From: Roseovarius aestuariivivens
GTDB taxonomy: Bacteria; Pseudomonadota; Alphaproteobacteria; Rhodobacterales; Rhodobacteraceae
Reading direction: 5' to 3'
NCBI RefSeq assembly: GCF_004761875.1
Contig: NZ_SJEY01000002.1
Location: 1-64,000 of the forward strand
Length of the DNA: 64,000 nucleotides
The notes below the pieces were generated by a model. It worked only from the letters and a program-made list of their open reading frames with translations, was not told where the DNA came from and did not search any database. Shown in pieces: positions 17,047 to 27,858 of the stretch (position 1 is the stretch's first letter; each line of letters starts with the position of its first letter). Position numbers and translations under genes: made by a program.

Positions 17047-17211
17047 GGTCTCTCCTCCCGAGCAGGTCCAGCGGCCCGATCATAGCCTTTTCCACGCCAC
17101 GTCGCGAGTCGCCCGGCCCCGCAGGCAGCCATGTTTGGGCCGCATTGCCCCCTTAAGCAGGCCGTAAATCCATGCGACGGGTCGAACCGGGACACCTATC
17201 GGAGGTTGCAG

Positions 17212-17685
17212 ATGTCCGAGCAACTCATCGCGCCGCGCCCGGTCTGGGGCCTTGCGGGCTTCGTCGCTGGGGCCGTCGCCCTGGTCATCGTCGTGCTGCA
17301 GATCTCGGCGGTCTTCGCCGAGCCGCCGGGAAATCCCGGCACAGCCATCGGAGAGATCGCGGCCGAGATCAAGAAATCCGCCGTACGCAGCCTTTTGGGC
17401 CAGCCGCAGCCCGAACCGGAGGTCGAGCCGTGGAATATCATGGACTATCTCAGCTTTGCCGCGCCGATCCTTGCGGGACTTGCCGCCATTGCGGGGGCGG
17501 TCGGGCTTTTCAGGCGTGAAACACCGCAGCTGCCGGTCATTGCCATCGGGTTTGGCGCGGGGGCTTTTGTCATGCAATACGCGTTCTGGCTGGCGCTGCT
17601 GATCGGGGGCATCTGCATCCTCGTGGCGATCCTAAACAACATTGGCGACATCTTCGGCGGCTGGGGCGATATGTTTAGCGGGTAG
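17212..17685 (+). CDS. Hypothetical membrane protein, 157 aa
   Basis: No family recognised. One membrane segment lies at residues ~12-35 (GLAGFVAGAVALVIVVLQIS). A polar stretch with acidic and proline residues (QPQPEPEVEPWN) follows, then about three hydrophobic segments to the C terminus (LSFAAPILAGLAAIAGAVGL, then a long one with FWLALLIGGICILVAI). The ATG at 17212 was chosen because GGAGG lies 6 bases upstream; an in-frame start 81 bp earlier lacks this. Divergent from the CXXCH peptide gene. Confidence 0.65.
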   Translation: MSEQLIAPRPVWGLAGFVAGAVALVIVVLQISAVFAEPPGNPGTAIGEIAAEIKKSAVRSLLGQPQPEPEVEPWNIMDYLSFAAPILAGLAAIAGAVGLFRRETPQLPVIAIGFGAGAFVMQYAFWLALLIGGICILVAILNNIGDIFGGWGDMFSG

Positions 17686-17742
17686 GATTCCGCTAACACC
17701 GACGCCGCATTTGGCCTAGCGTCCCCGTATGTCGGGTCGATA

Positions 17743-18501
17743 GTGGAGCGGGGCGGAGTGCTGCCGGATTTTCAAACGACGCAAATCGCGTTTCTGGCCG
17801 GCGCCTGTTTTCTGGCGGCGCTGGTGCGCGGGTTTTCCGGCTTTGGCTCGGGCCTTGTCTACCTCCCGCTGGCCGCGCAGGTGCTGACGCCGTTCCAGGC
17901 GCTGACCACCATCGTGATTTTTGATCTGTTCGGCCCGATCCCGATCCTGCGCCGCGCCGCACGGTCGTGCGAGGCGCGCGATCTCGTCCGGTTGCTGACG
18001 GGACTTGTCGTGGCGCTGCCTCTCGGTCTTTTCGCGCTCACGCTCGTCCCGGCGGAGGTGTTTCGCTATGCGGTGTCGGCGGTGGCGCTGACGCTCTTGG
18101 TCTGCCTGGTGTCCGGACTGCGCTATCACGGCGCGCTGACGCCACCGCTCGTGTACACCACAGGTGGCCTGTCGGGCTTCCTGCAGGGGGTGGCGGGCCT
18201 GCCCGGACCGCCGGTCATCCTGCTTTACATGGCCAGCACCCGACCGGTTCAGGTGGTGCGGGCCAACACACTTCTGTTTCTCTTCGCGACTGACGTGGTG
18301 CTGTTGCCGATGCTGGCGCTCTTCGGGCGGCTCGACCCGTCGGCGCTGGTGCTGGGCGCCGCGCTTGTCGTGCCGAATCTTCTTGGCGGACTTCTGGGCG
18401 CCCGGCTGTTCCGGCCCGAATACGAGCGGGTGTACCGCACCATCGCCTACACGATCATCGCGGCCTCGGCGCTGAGCGGTCTGCCTTTCTGGGACGGCTG
18501 A
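17743..18501 (+). CDS. TauE/SafE-family permease
   Basis: A 252-residue protein with about eight hydrophobic segments in two repeats, each with the family's Gly-rich entry: LVRGFSGFGSGLVYLPLAAQ and GGLSGFLQGVAGLPGPPVIL. TauE/SafE members carry sulfite, sulfoacetate or other anions out of the cell. It is 21 kb from the sulfite-producing block, so a link to taurine breakdown is possible but not supported by position. The GTG at 17743 opens the frame; the GTG at 17758 is an equally good candidate. Confidence 0.8.
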   Translation: MERGGVLPDFQTTQIAFLAGACFLAALVRGFSGFGSGLVYLPLAAQVLTPFQALTTIVIFDLFGPIPILRRAARSCEARDLVRLLTGLVVALPLGLFALTLVPAEVFRYAVSAVALTLLVCLVSGLRYHGALTPPLVYTTGGLSGFLQGVAGLPGPPVILLYMASTRPVQVVRANTLLFLFATDVVLLPMLALFGRLDPSALVLGAALVVPNLLGGLLGARLFRPEYERVYRTIAYTIIAASALSGLPFWDG

Positions 18502-18507
18502 GCGCCA

Positions 18508-19098
18508 TTACTCTGGCAGCTCGTCCTCGGGGATGATGCGGAAGAAATCCCCACCCGACCAGAGGCCGAACCAGCCGTCCTGCCGCGCGCCGATCTCGAC
18601 CAGCCGGTAAAAGCTTTTGCGGTCGATGAGCGCCTCCAGCCCGTCGCGCACCAGCACATATGGAGAGGGCTCTCCGGTCTCGGGGTCCCGCTCCACCCGA
18701 ATCGGGTTATCGGGGCCGGCCAGCACCTTGTCGCCCACATTGGTCTCGAACAGAAGATTCTGCGCCTCGCCCGCGCCGCCGGCCTCGAAATCGACCGCCA
18801 CGAAAGGCGCGTCATCGACGGTGATGCCGACCTTTTCCACCGGCGTGACGAGGAAATACTTGTCGCCCTCGCGCTTGAGAATGGTGGAAAAGAGCCGCAC
18901 AAGCTCGGGCCGGCCGATGGGCGTGCCGAGATAGAACCATGTGCCGTCCCGGGCGATGCGCATGTCCAGATCACCGCAGAACTCGGGGTTCCACTTGTGT
19001 ACCGGCGGAAGGCCCTTCTTGCCGGCCTGCCGGGCAGCCTCGGCGAGGCTTTCTGCTGACGGGGTCGTGATGGATTCTTTGCTCATTGCTTTTGCCAT
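18508..19098 (-). CDS. DUF1285 domain protein
   Basis: A 196-residue soluble protein of the DUF1285 family: [20 protein letters not shown] at the start, then [39 protein letters not shown] and a C-terminal [12 protein letters not shown]. The family is widespread in proteobacteria and of unknown function. Of several ATGs, the one at 19098 is best placed after AGGA. It is divergent from the MoxR operon, a common arrangement in this group, which suggests a shared regulatory region or related role. Confidence 0.8.
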   Translation of the reverse strand: MAKAMSKESITTPSAESLAEAARQAGKKGLPPVHKWNPEFCGDLDMRIARDGTWFYLGTPIGRPELVRLFSTILKREGDKYFLVTPVEKVGITVDDAPFVAVDFEAGGAGEAQNLLFETNVGDKVLAGPDNPIRVERDPETGEPSPYVLVRDGLEALIDRKSFYRLVEIGARQDGWFGLWSGGDFFRIIPEDELPE

Positions 19099-19154
19099 TT
19101 CCATCCTGCGCTGTACATTCACCGATAGATATAGCCGACAACGGAGCTTTTGCC

Positions 19155-20158
<1,004 letters not shown>

Positions 20159-20162
<4 letters not shown>

Positions 20163-21043
20163 GCCAAGCCCACATCGCCCCCCTGCGCGCCCGGTCCGAG
20201 ACCGAAGCCGCGCGCTTTCCCGCGCTTCTGGCGCGGGCAGAGCATCTGGCGGGGACAGTTCTTTTGGGCGAACACGGGCGCCGTCGGCCCGGCATGGGCG
20301 ACGATTTCTGGCAGTACCGGCCTGTGCAGGCGGGCGATGAGCTTCGTCAGATCGACTGGCGCCGCTCGGCGCGCTCGGACGCACAGTTCCTGCGGCAACG
20401 GGAATGGCAAATCGCGCAAAGCGTGACGCTCTGGGTCGATGGAGCGGCCTCGATGCGGTTCAGCTCCGACCCGCTGATCCCGGAAAAGGCCGACCGTGCG
20501 CGCCTACTGGCGCTGGCGGCGGCGATCCTGCTCAACCGCGCGGGCGAACGCATCGGGCTCTCGGGCTCGGGTGTGCCGCCGCGCCGGGGCGAGGCGCAGA
20601 TCCAGCGGCTGGCACAGGCGCTGACGCTGGATCGGGACGAGGATTACGGCGCGCCCGAAACGGCGGGCATGCCCAGCCACGGGCGCGCGGTCTTCCTGTC
20701 GGATTTCCTTGGCGATCTCGATCCGGTGAAGGGCGCGCTGACCGCCGCCGCCGACAGGGGTGTGCAGGGCATTCTGATGCAGGTGCTGGACCCGGCGGAG
20801 GAGAGCTTTCCCTATCGCGGGCGCACCATTTTCGAGAGCATGGGCGGCACGCTGGCGCATGAAACGCTGAAAGCCTCCGAGTTGCGCGACCGGTATCTGG
20901 CGCGCCTTGCCGAGCGCAAGGACGAACTGGCGCGGCTCTGCGCCGCGACCGGCTGGCGCTATGGCCAGCACCATACGAACCAGAGCGCGCAATCGGCGCT
21001 TCTGTGGCTTTACAACGCCATTGACGGGGGGCGCGGACGATGA
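20159..21043 (+). CDS. DUF58 protein
   Basis: A 294-residue protein with the DUF58 signature YRPVQAGDELRQIDWRRSAR in its first third. The remainder has a Rossmann/VWA-like layout (VTLWVDGAASMRF with a degenerate MIDAS-like start, then GRAVFLSDFLGDLDPV). DUF58 proteins almost always pair with MoxR ATPases. It overlaps both neighbours by 4 bp (20159-20162 and 21040-21043), so the four-gene set is translationally coupled. Confidence 0.9.
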
Positions 21044-23808
21044 CGCTTGGCCCCATCGGATTCGCCGCGCCGTGGCTTCTGGTTGCGCTGGCCGCGTTGC
21101 CGATCCTGTGGCTGATCCTGCGCGCCGTGCCGCCCGCACCGATCCGGCGGCGCTTTCCGGGTGTGGCGCTTCTGCTTGGCCTGCGCGACGACGATACGGT
21201 GACGGACCGCACGCCGTGGTGGCTTTTGCTGTTGCGGATGCTGGCGGTGGCGGCGGTGATCGTGGGTCTTGCGGGCCCGGTCCTGAACCCGCGCGACGAG
21301 GGCGAGACGACCCGCAGCGGGCCGATGCTTCTGGTGCTGGACGCAAGTTGGGCCGCCGCCCGCGACTGGCCCGCCAAGGCCGATCTTCTGGACGCGATGC
21401 TGGCCGAGGCAGGGCGCGACGTCCGGCCCGTCGGCGTGTTGCGCCTGACCGATCCCGAGCCGCCGGTTTTCCAGGCCGCCGAAACGCTGCGCAGTCAGCT
21501 CTCGGGGCTGGACCCCAGCCCCTGGCCGCCCACGGCGACCGACATGGCCGAGGCGGCCGGCATGCTTGGGGACGACAGGTTCGAAACGCGCTGGTTCTCG
21601 GACGGACTGGCGCGCGACGGGCGCGACACGCTTTTGTCCGCGCTGGAGGCGCGCGGCCCCGTCACGGTGCACGAAAGCGCGGTGCCGGTCATCGCGCTGC
21701 GCCCTGCGGTGGTCGAGGACGGCGATCTGCGCCTTTCGGCGCTGCGCGCCCGCAACGGAACCGCCCGCGAGATCACGATCGAGGCGCATGGCCGCGACCC
21801 GTCGGGCGTGTTGCGGCTTCTGGCGACGCTGCCCCTCACCTTCGAAACAGACGCGGTCGAGGCTACGGGCCTTTTGTCCCTGCCTGCCGAGCTGCGCGCG
21901 CGGCTGACCCGGTTCGAGATCGCCGGCCAGCGCCACGCCGGCGCGGTGACGCTCACCGATGACAGTCTGCGCCGTCGCGAGATCGCGCTTCTGGCGGGCC
22001 GCGAGGACCGCGAGGGGCTCGAGCTGCTGTCGCCGCTGCATTATCTCGAACAGGCGCTGGAACCCTCCGCAGATATTCTCGATGGCGCCTTGATGGATAT
22101 CCTGCCCGCCAATCCCGACGTGATCGTTCTGGCCGATGTCGCCACGCTCTCGGGCGCCGAGGAAGAGGCGCTTCTTGAGTGGACCGAGGGAGGCGGCATG
22201 CTCTTGCGCTTTGCCGGGCCGCGGCTGGCGGCCTCGGACGTGTCGCGCTCGTCTGAACATCCCCTGATGCCCGTGCGCCTGCGCGCTGGCGGCCGGTCCG
22301 TGGGCGGCGCGATGAGCTGGGGCGAGCCCAAATCGCTGGCCCCCTTCGCCGAAGACAGCCCCTTTTTCGGGCTCGACCTCTATAACGACGTGACCGTTTC
22401 GGCGCAGGTCATGGCGCAGCCCGACCCGACGCTCGCAGACCGAGTGATCGCGCAACTCAGCGACGGCACGCCGCTTGTGACGCGCAAGCGGATCGGGGCG
22501 GGACAAGTGGTTCTGTTCCACGTCACCGCAAATGCCGAATGGTCCAGCCTGCCGCTTTCGGGCCTTTTCGTGCAGATGCTCGAACGGCTGGCCGTTTCTT
22601 CCGCCGTCGCGCTGCCCGATCTGGCAGAGCTTCAGGGCACCACCTGGCAGCCGGTGCAGGTGCTGGATGCGTTCGGTACGCTGCAGGACGCGGGCACCTT
22701 GCCCGGCGTGGATGGCGAGCGGTTCGTACAGGACCGGATCGGCCCGGATTTCCGCCCCGGGATCTACGAGGGTCCCGACCGGCGTCTGGCGCTGAACGTG
22801 GTGACGGAAACCACGGTTCTGCAGCCGACCAGCTGGCCCGCCCGCGTGCCTGTCACCGGCCTAGACCGCCCGCCCGAGGCCCCGCTTGGCGGTTGGCTGC
22901 TGGCGGCGGCGATGGTTCTACTGATGGCGGACATCCTGGCGTCGCTGGCGCTTTCCGGACGGCTTTTGCCGGCGCGCGCCACCACCGCCGCGCTGCTGGC
23001 CGCGCTGCTCTTCGCGCCGCAGGGCGCGGACGCGCAGGACGACGCCGCGGGCCTCGAAAAAGCGTTGCAAGCCACCTCGGAGGTGACGCTGGCGCATGTC
23101 GTGACGGGTGATACCCAGCTTGACGAGATGGCCCGCGCCGGGCTGGCGGGCTTGTCCGAAACGCTCTTTTTCCGCACCTCGGTGGAACCTGCCGACCCGG
23201 CGAGCGTCAATCTCGAGACCGACGAGATCTCGGTCTATCCGATGCTCTACTGGCCCATCAGCCCTGATCAGCCGATCCCCTCGCGAGAGGCCTATGTGAA
23301 GCTTAACGAGTATCTGCGGACGGGGGGCATGATCCTGTTCGACACGCGCGATGCCGATATCGCAGGATTCGGCGCGGCCTCGCCCAACGGGCGCAAGCTG
23401 CAGCGGCTGGCCGAGCCGCTGGATATTCCACCGCTGGAGCCTGTTCCGGCGGACCATGTGCTGACCCGCACCTTCTACCTTTTGCAGGATTTCCCGGGCC
23501 GTCACACTGGGCGCACCGTCTGGGTCGAGGCCGCGCCGCCCGATGCCGAACAGGTGGAAGGCATGCCCTTCCGCAATCTCAACGACAACGTCACCCCGGT
23601 GGTGATCGGCGGCAATGACTGGGCCGCGGCCTGGGCGATGGACGCGCGCGGCAACCCGATCTACCCGGTGGGCCGGGGCTTTGCCGGGGAACGCCAGCGC
23701 GAACTCAGCTACCGCTTCGGCGTGAACCTTGTCATGCACGTGCTCACGGGCAACTACAAATCCGACCAGGTGCACGTGCCCGCGCTTCTCGACAGGTTGG
23801 GCCAATGA
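21040..23808 (+). CDS. BatA-N / DUF4159 membrane protein
   Basis: A 922-residue protein. The N terminus is the BatA-type double membrane segment (PWLLVALAALPILWLILRAV, then WWLLLLRMLAVAAVIVGLAG). A large middle part has two VWA- or GATase-like regions. A further TM pair around 605-650 is followed by a processing-like AFAPQGADAQ-type stretch. The C-terminal ~210 residues are DUF4159 (YPMLYWPISPDQPIPSREAY, GGMILFDTRDADIAGFG, HVLTRTFYLLQDFPGRHTG). The whole likely forms the periplasm-facing component served by the MoxR/DUF58 pair. Confidence 0.82.
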   Translation: MTLGPIGFAAPWLLVALAALPILWLILRAVPPAPIRRRFPGVALLLGLRDDDTVTDRTPWWLLLLRMLAVAAVIVGLAGPVLNPRDEGETTRSGPMLLVLDASWAAARDWPAKADLLDAMLAEAGRDVRPVGVLRLTDPEPPVFQAAETLRSQLSGLDPSPWPPTATDMAEAAGMLGDDRFETRWFSDGLARDGRDTLLSALEARGPVTVHESAVPVIALRPAVVEDGDLRLSALRARNGTAREITIEAHGRDPSGVLRLLATLPLTFETDAVEATGLLSLPAELRARLTRFEIAGQRHAGAVTLTDDSLRRREIALLAGREDREGLELLSPLHYLEQALEPSADILDGALMDILPANPDVIVLADVATLSGAEEEALLEWTEGGGMLLRFAGPRLAASDVSRSSEHPLMPVRLRAGGRSVGGAMSWGEPKSLAPFAEDSPFFGLDLYNDVTVSAQVMAQPDPTLADRVIAQLSDGTPLVTRKRIGAGQVVLFHVTANAEWSSLPLSGLFVQMLERLAVSSAVALPDLAELQGTTWQPVQVLDAFGTLQDAGTLPGVDGERFVQDRIGPDFRPGIYEGPDRRLALNVVTETTVLQPTSWPARVPVTGLDRPPEAPLGGWLLAAAMVLLMADILASLALSGRLLPARATTAALLAALLFAPQGADAQDDAAGLEKALQATSEVTLAHVVTGDTQLDEMARAGLAGLSETLFFRTSVEPADPASVNLETDEISVYPMLYWPISPDQPIPSREAYVKLNEYLRTGGMILFDTRDADIAGFGAASPNGRKLQRLAEPLDIPPLEPVPADHVLTRTFYLLQDFPGRHTGRTVWVEAAPPDAEQVEGMPFRNLNDNVTPVVIGGNDWAAAWAMDARGNPIYPVGRGFAGERQRELSYRFGVNLVMHVLTGNYKSDQVHVPALLDRLGQ

Positions 23809-25853
23809 CCGCCAGCATCGTCTTCGATCCGCTTCTCAACCTCTGGCTCATCGGCGGGCTGACGGGCATGTTGATGGCCGGCATCGCGCTGGCGCTCTGG
23901 CGGGGATTGTCGGGCTGGGCCTTGCGCGGCCTGGCGGGGCTGGTCATTCTCGGGGCGCTTCTCGGACCGGCCTATCAGCAGGAAGACCGCGAACCGCTGT
24001 CCGATATCGTGTTCCTCGTCGAGGACGACAGCGCCAGCCAAAGGCTTGCGAACCGCGCCGAGACCACGCGCGACGCCGCCGACACGCTGGCCGCCCGGAT
24101 CGAGGCGATGGGCGCGACCGAACTGCGCCGGGTGACCGTGCCGGACGGCGCGGACAACACCGGCACCGCCCTGATGACCGCCCTGTCCGAGGCCATGGCC
24201 GAGGAACCGCGCGGCCGCATCGCCGGCGCGATCCTTCTGTCCGATGGACGCCTGCATGATCTGGATCGCGCGCCGACCCTGCCGGCGCCGCTTCACCTTC
24301 TGCATACCGGGCGGCAGGATGACTGGGACCGCAAGCTGAGCGTGGACAACGCCCCGGCCTTCGCCATTCTCGACGAAGAGATCACCATGACCCTGCGGAT
24401 CAGCGACCACGGCGCCGCACCTGAGGGCGTGGACACCGTGCCGGTCGATGTCTCGGTCGACGGAGAGGATCCGCAGCGGTTCAATGTGCCTTTGAACGAG
24501 GATATCAGCCTGCCGCTCCGCCTGTCGCATGGCGGGCGCAACGTGCTGCAGTTTTCCACGCCCGAAGCCGAGGGCGAGCTGACCGACCGCAACAACACCG
24601 CGCTGGTGCAGATCAACGGCGTGCGCGACCGGCTGTCGGTGCTGCTGGTGTCGGGCGAGCCGCATGCGGGCGGGCGGACCTGGCGCAACCTGCTGAAGTC
24701 CGACAGTTCCGTGGACCTCGTGCATTTCACCATCCTGCGCCCACCCGAAAAACAGGACGGCGTGCCGGTCCGGGAACTGTCGCTTATCGCCTTTCCCACG
24801 CGCGAGCTTTTTCTCGAGAAGATCGACGATTTCGATCTGATCATCTTCGACCGCTACAAGCGGCGCGGCATCCTGCCGTCGATCTATCTCGAAAATGTCC
24901 GGCAATATGTCGAGGGCGGCGGCGCGGTTCTGATCGCCGCGGGGCCGGATTTCGCCTCTGCCGACAGTATTTACCGCACGCCCCTTGAAGAGATCGTGCC
25001 GGCGCGGCCCACCGCGCGCGTCATCGAGGAACGCTATCGCCCCGCCATTACCGAACTGGGCCAGCGTCATCCGGTGACCGCCGGACTGGAAGAGGAATTC
25101 GGCGGAGAATGGGGCCGGTGGCTGCGCCAGATCGAGGTCGAGCAATCCTCGGGCGATGCGGTGATGACCGGCGCAGACGACAGCCCGCTTCTCGTGCTCG
25201 ACCGCGTGGGTGACGGGCGCGTGGCGCTTCTGGCCTCGGATCACGCGTGGCTGTGGAACCGCGGCTACGAGGGCGGCGGGCCGCAGCTGGAACTGCTGCG
25301 CCGTCTTGCACACTGGATGATGAAAGAGCCCGAGCTGGAGGAAGAGGCGCTTTGGGCCGAGGCTACCGGTCAGCAGATGCGAATCATTCGCCGGTCGTTG
25401 TCGGATGAGGTCGGACCGGTCACGGTCACCACGCCCTCCGGCGACGAGATCGAGCTTACGCTCGACGAGGTCAGCCCGGGCCGGTTCGAGGCGCTTTACG
25501 ACGGGCCCGAGATCGGGCTTTACCGGCTGGCCAACGACACTCACACGGCGGTGATTGGGCTTGGGCCCGCCTCACCCGTCGAGTTCGAGGAAACCATCGC
25601 CGACACCGAAACGCTGGCGCCGCTGATCGACAGTACGAATGGCGGTGTGCGCGCGCTGGAGGACGGGCTGCCGCGCGTCCGCGAGGTCCGCGAGGGACGT
25701 CCCGCTGCCGGGCGTGGCTGGATCGCGATCACCCCGCGCAATGCCTATGAAACACGGTCGGTCACGCAGACCGATCTGCTGCCGCCGTGGGTCGTGCTTT
25801 TGCTGGTGTCGGCGCTGATTCTGGGCGGCTGGCTCCGCGAGGGTCGGCGCTAG
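23805..25853 (+). CDS. Large membrane protein of the MoxR operon
   Basis: A 682-residue protein with two N-terminal membrane segments (about residues 12-32 and 36-56) and one C-terminal segment (about 653-672). The periplasmic or cytoplasmic bulk between contains a VWA-like start (SDIVFLVEDDSASQRLANRA), a beta-rich part and a class-I amidotransferase-like segment (VRQYVEGGGAVLIAAGPDFA) without a visible catalytic Cys. It resembles the glutamine-amidotransferase-like partner regularly found after DUF4159 proteins. Last gene of the operon, overlapping the previous one by 4 bp. Confidence 0.75.
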   Translation: MTASIVFDPLLNLWLIGGLTGMLMAGIALALWRGLSGWALRGLAGLVILGALLGPAYQQEDREPLSDIVFLVEDDSASQRLANRAETTRDAADTLAARIEAMGATELRRVTVPDGADNTGTALMTALSEAMAEEPRGRIAGAILLSDGRLHDLDRAPTLPAPLHLLHTGRQDDWDRKLSVDNAPAFAILDEEITMTLRISDHGAAPEGVDTVPVDVSVDGEDPQRFNVPLNEDISLPLRLSHGGRNVLQFSTPEAEGELTDRNNTALVQINGVRDRLSVLLVSGEPHAGGRTWRNLLKSDSSVDLVHFTILRPPEKQDGVPVRELSLIAFPTRELFLEKIDDFDLIIFDRYKRRGILPSIYLENVRQYVEGGGAVLIAAGPDFASADSIYRTPLEEIVPARPTARVIEERYRPAITELGQRHPVTAGLEEEFGGEWGRWLRQIEVEQSSGDAVMTGADDSPLLVLDRVGDGRVALLASDHAWLWNRGYEGGGPQLELLRRLAHWMMKEPELEEEALWAEATGQQMRIIRRSLSDEVGPVTVTTPSGDEIELTLDEVSPGRFEALYDGPEIGLYRLANDTHTAVIGLGPASPVEFEETIADTETLAPLIDSTNGGVRALEDGLPRVREVREGRPAAGRGWIAITPRNAYETRSVTQTDLLPPWVVLLLVSALILGGWLREGRR

Positions 25854-25856
25854 CGG

Positions 25857-26225
25857 TCAGGGCCGCAACGCGACGGCGGTTTTCTGCCCGGCCCAGCCCT
25901 CTTCCGAGCAACGTCCGCGCAGGAATATCTCACGCGTGCCATCAGGAATCACCACACCGCTAAGCGACCGGGTGAATGGCTGCTCTTCGACATGCGGATG
26001 CATAAGCTTGCGAAAGCCGAGACGGTTTCCGGCACTGTCCAGAACCTCCCAGCCATCGGCGAAATGGTCCCATCCCGTATCGGGATGCCGCATCGTCACA
26101 TGCACGTTCCAGACCATGCCGACCTTTTCGACCGTGACATCCTCGATCACCGGGCTTTCGCAAAGCGCCGGGGGCGCCAGCAAAAGGCAGATCCCGAAGA
26201 TCAACTGTTTCGTCACACCGGTCAT
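25857..26225 (-). CDS. Secreted hypothetical protein, 122 aa
   Basis: Signal peptide TKQLIFGICLLLAPPALCES then a ~100-residue beta-rich domain with WNVHVTMRHPDTGWDHFADG and IPDGTREIFLRGRC. No named family recognised with certainty. There are two Cys in the mature part (one near the end). It is convergent with the MoxR operon (3 bp apart). The ATG at 26225 puts the signal peptide at the very N terminus; an ATG at 26243 is also possible. Confidence 0.65.
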   Translation of the reverse strand: MTGVTKQLIFGICLLLAPPALCESPVIEDVTVEKVGMVWNVHVTMRHPDTGWDHFADGWEVLDSAGNRLGFRKLMHPHVEEQPFTRSLSGVVIPDGTREIFLRGRCSEEGWAGQKTAVALRP

Positions 26226-26334
26226 GTCGGTTAGTATAACCATGGCCGCGCGAAAGAGGAGTCACGAAGGTGTGTCGCGCGGTCCGGAGGGATGGGCCGG
26301 GTGCGACGGCATGGCCCGCTTGTCGGAAAGTCGA

Positions 26335-26357
26335 ATTGGTTATATTCCTTGACCAAT
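26335..26357. promoter_or_regulatory. Inverted repeat ATTGGT-N11-ACCAAT before glcD
   Basis: Perfect 6-bp arms directly upstream of the glcD ribosome site. TTGGT/ACCAA arms are typical of FadR/GlcC-type GntR operators, but those have a much shorter spacer, so this assignment is weak. Confidence 0.3.
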
Positions 26358-26376
26358 CTCGCGGGAGGAGCCGCCC

Positions 26377-27816
26377 ATGGAAATGCCAGTACCAAATCCC
26401 ACGATCCTCAGCCGCAAGGCGAAGCTGATCGAGAAGCTTGAGTCGGTGCTGCCCAAGGATGCGGTCATCCATGACCCGTCCGAAACCCGCGCCTATGAGT
26501 GCGACGGGCTGACCGCCTACAAGTGCCCGCCGCTGGCCGTGGTCCTGCCTGCATCCACCAAGGAAGTGTCCGACGCGCTGCGCATCTGCCACGAGATGGG
26601 CGTGCCGGTGGTGCCACGCGGCGCGGGCACCTCGCTTGCCGGGGGCGCCCTGCCGACAGAAGACAGCGTGATCCTCGGCGTTGCCAAGCTCACCGATGTG
26701 CTGGAAACCGATTACGACAACCGTTTCATCCGGGTGCAAACCGGCCGCACGAATCTGAGCGTCACGGGTGCTGTGGAAGAAGACGGCTTTTTCTATGCGC
26801 CCGACCCGTCGAGCCAGTTGGCCTGCGCCATCGCGGGCAATATCGCGATGAATTCGGGCGGGGCGCATTGTCTGAAATACGGCGTGACCACCAACAATCT
26901 GCTCGGCGTGACCATGGTGCTGATGGACGGAACGGTGACGGAAATCGGCGGGGCGTTCCTCGATGCGGAAGGGCTCGACATCCTCGGGCTGATCTGCGGC
27001 TCGGAAGGCCAGCTTGGCGTGGTGACCGAAGCCACCTTGCGCATCCTGCATAAGCCCGAGGGCGCGCGGCCCGTGCTGATGGGCTTCGACTCTTCCGAGG
27101 TGGCGGGCCAGTGCGTGTCGGATATCATCAAGGCAGGCGTGCTGCCCGTGGCGATCGAGTTCATGGATCGCCCCTGCATCCGCGCGACCGAGAATTTCTG
27201 TGGCGCGGGTTACCCCGATTGCGAGGCTCTGCTGATCGTTGAGGTCGAAGGCTCGGACGCGGAGATCGACGAACAGCTGGAAACGATCATCGAGATCGCC
27301 GAAAGCCACAACCCCGTTGCCCTACGGCAGTCGAGCAGCGACGACGAGAGCAAGCGCATCTGGCTGGGCCGCAAATCGGCCTTCGGCGCGATGGGCAAAA
27401 TCAATGATTACATGTGCCTCGACGGCACGATCCCGGTGAGCCAGCTGCCTTATGTGCTCAAGCGCACCGGGGAGCTGTCCAAGGAATACGGGCTGGACGT
27501 GGCCAACGTGTTCCATGCGGGCGACGGAAACATGCATCCGCTTATATTGTTCAACGCCAACGAACCCGGAGAGCTTGAGACCTGCGAGGCGCTTGGTGCC
27601 GAGATCCTGAAACTCTGCGTCGAGGTGGGCGGCTGCCTGACCGGCGAGCATGGCGTGGGCATCGAAAAGCGTGACCTGATGCTGCATCAGTACGACCCCG
27701 CGGATCTGGAGATTCAGATGGCGGTGAAGGATGTGTTCGATCCCGGCTGGCTTCTGAACCCTGCCAAGGTCTTCCCCCTGCAATCGAGCGACGCGCGCCG
27801 GATCGCGGCGGAGTGA
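26377..27816 (+). CDS. glcD: Glycolate oxidase subunit GlcD
   Basis: A 479-residue FAD-linked oxidase. The PCMH FAD-binding domain shows PVVPRGAGTSLAGGALPTED and DPSSQLACAIAGNIAMNSGG. The C-terminal cap domain has VFHAGDGNMHPLI and TGEHGVGIEKRDLM, both typical of GlcD. It oxidises glycolate to glyoxylate with GlcE and the iron-sulfur subunit GlcF, passing electrons to the respiratory chain. First gene of glcD-glcE-orf-glcF. A GGGAGGAG site precedes the ATG. Confidence 0.95.
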   Translation: MEMPVPNPTILSRKAKLIEKLESVLPKDAVIHDPSETRAYECDGLTAYKCPPLAVVLPASTKEVSDALRICHEMGVPVVPRGAGTSLAGGALPTEDSVILGVAKLTDVLETDYDNRFIRVQTGRTNLSVTGAVEEDGFFYAPDPSSQLACAIAGNIAMNSGGAHCLKYGVTTNNLLGVTMVLMDGTVTEIGGAFLDAEGLDILGLICGSEGQLGVVTEATLRILHKPEGARPVLMGFDSSEVAGQCVSDIIKAGVLPVAIEFMDRPCIRATENFCGAGYPDCEALLIVEVEGSDAEIDEQLETIIEIAESHNPVALRQSSSDDESKRIWLGRKSAFGAMGKINDYMCLDGTIPVSQLPYVLKRTGELSKEYGLDVANVFHAGDGNMHPLILFNANEPGELETCEALGAEILKLCVEVGGCLTGEHGVGIEKRDLMLHQYDPADLEIQMAVKDVFDPGWLLNPAKVFPLQSSDARRIAAE

Positions 27817-27858
27817 TGGCGGGGGCGTCCCCCCGGAGCCCGGAGTAGTATCGACCCC

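Noticed and set aside
17743..18501. TauE/SafE permease as the sulfite exporter of the taurine block
   Set aside because: It is 21 kb away on the other strand with unrelated neighbours. SoeABC already handles sulfite. Kept only as a family-level call.
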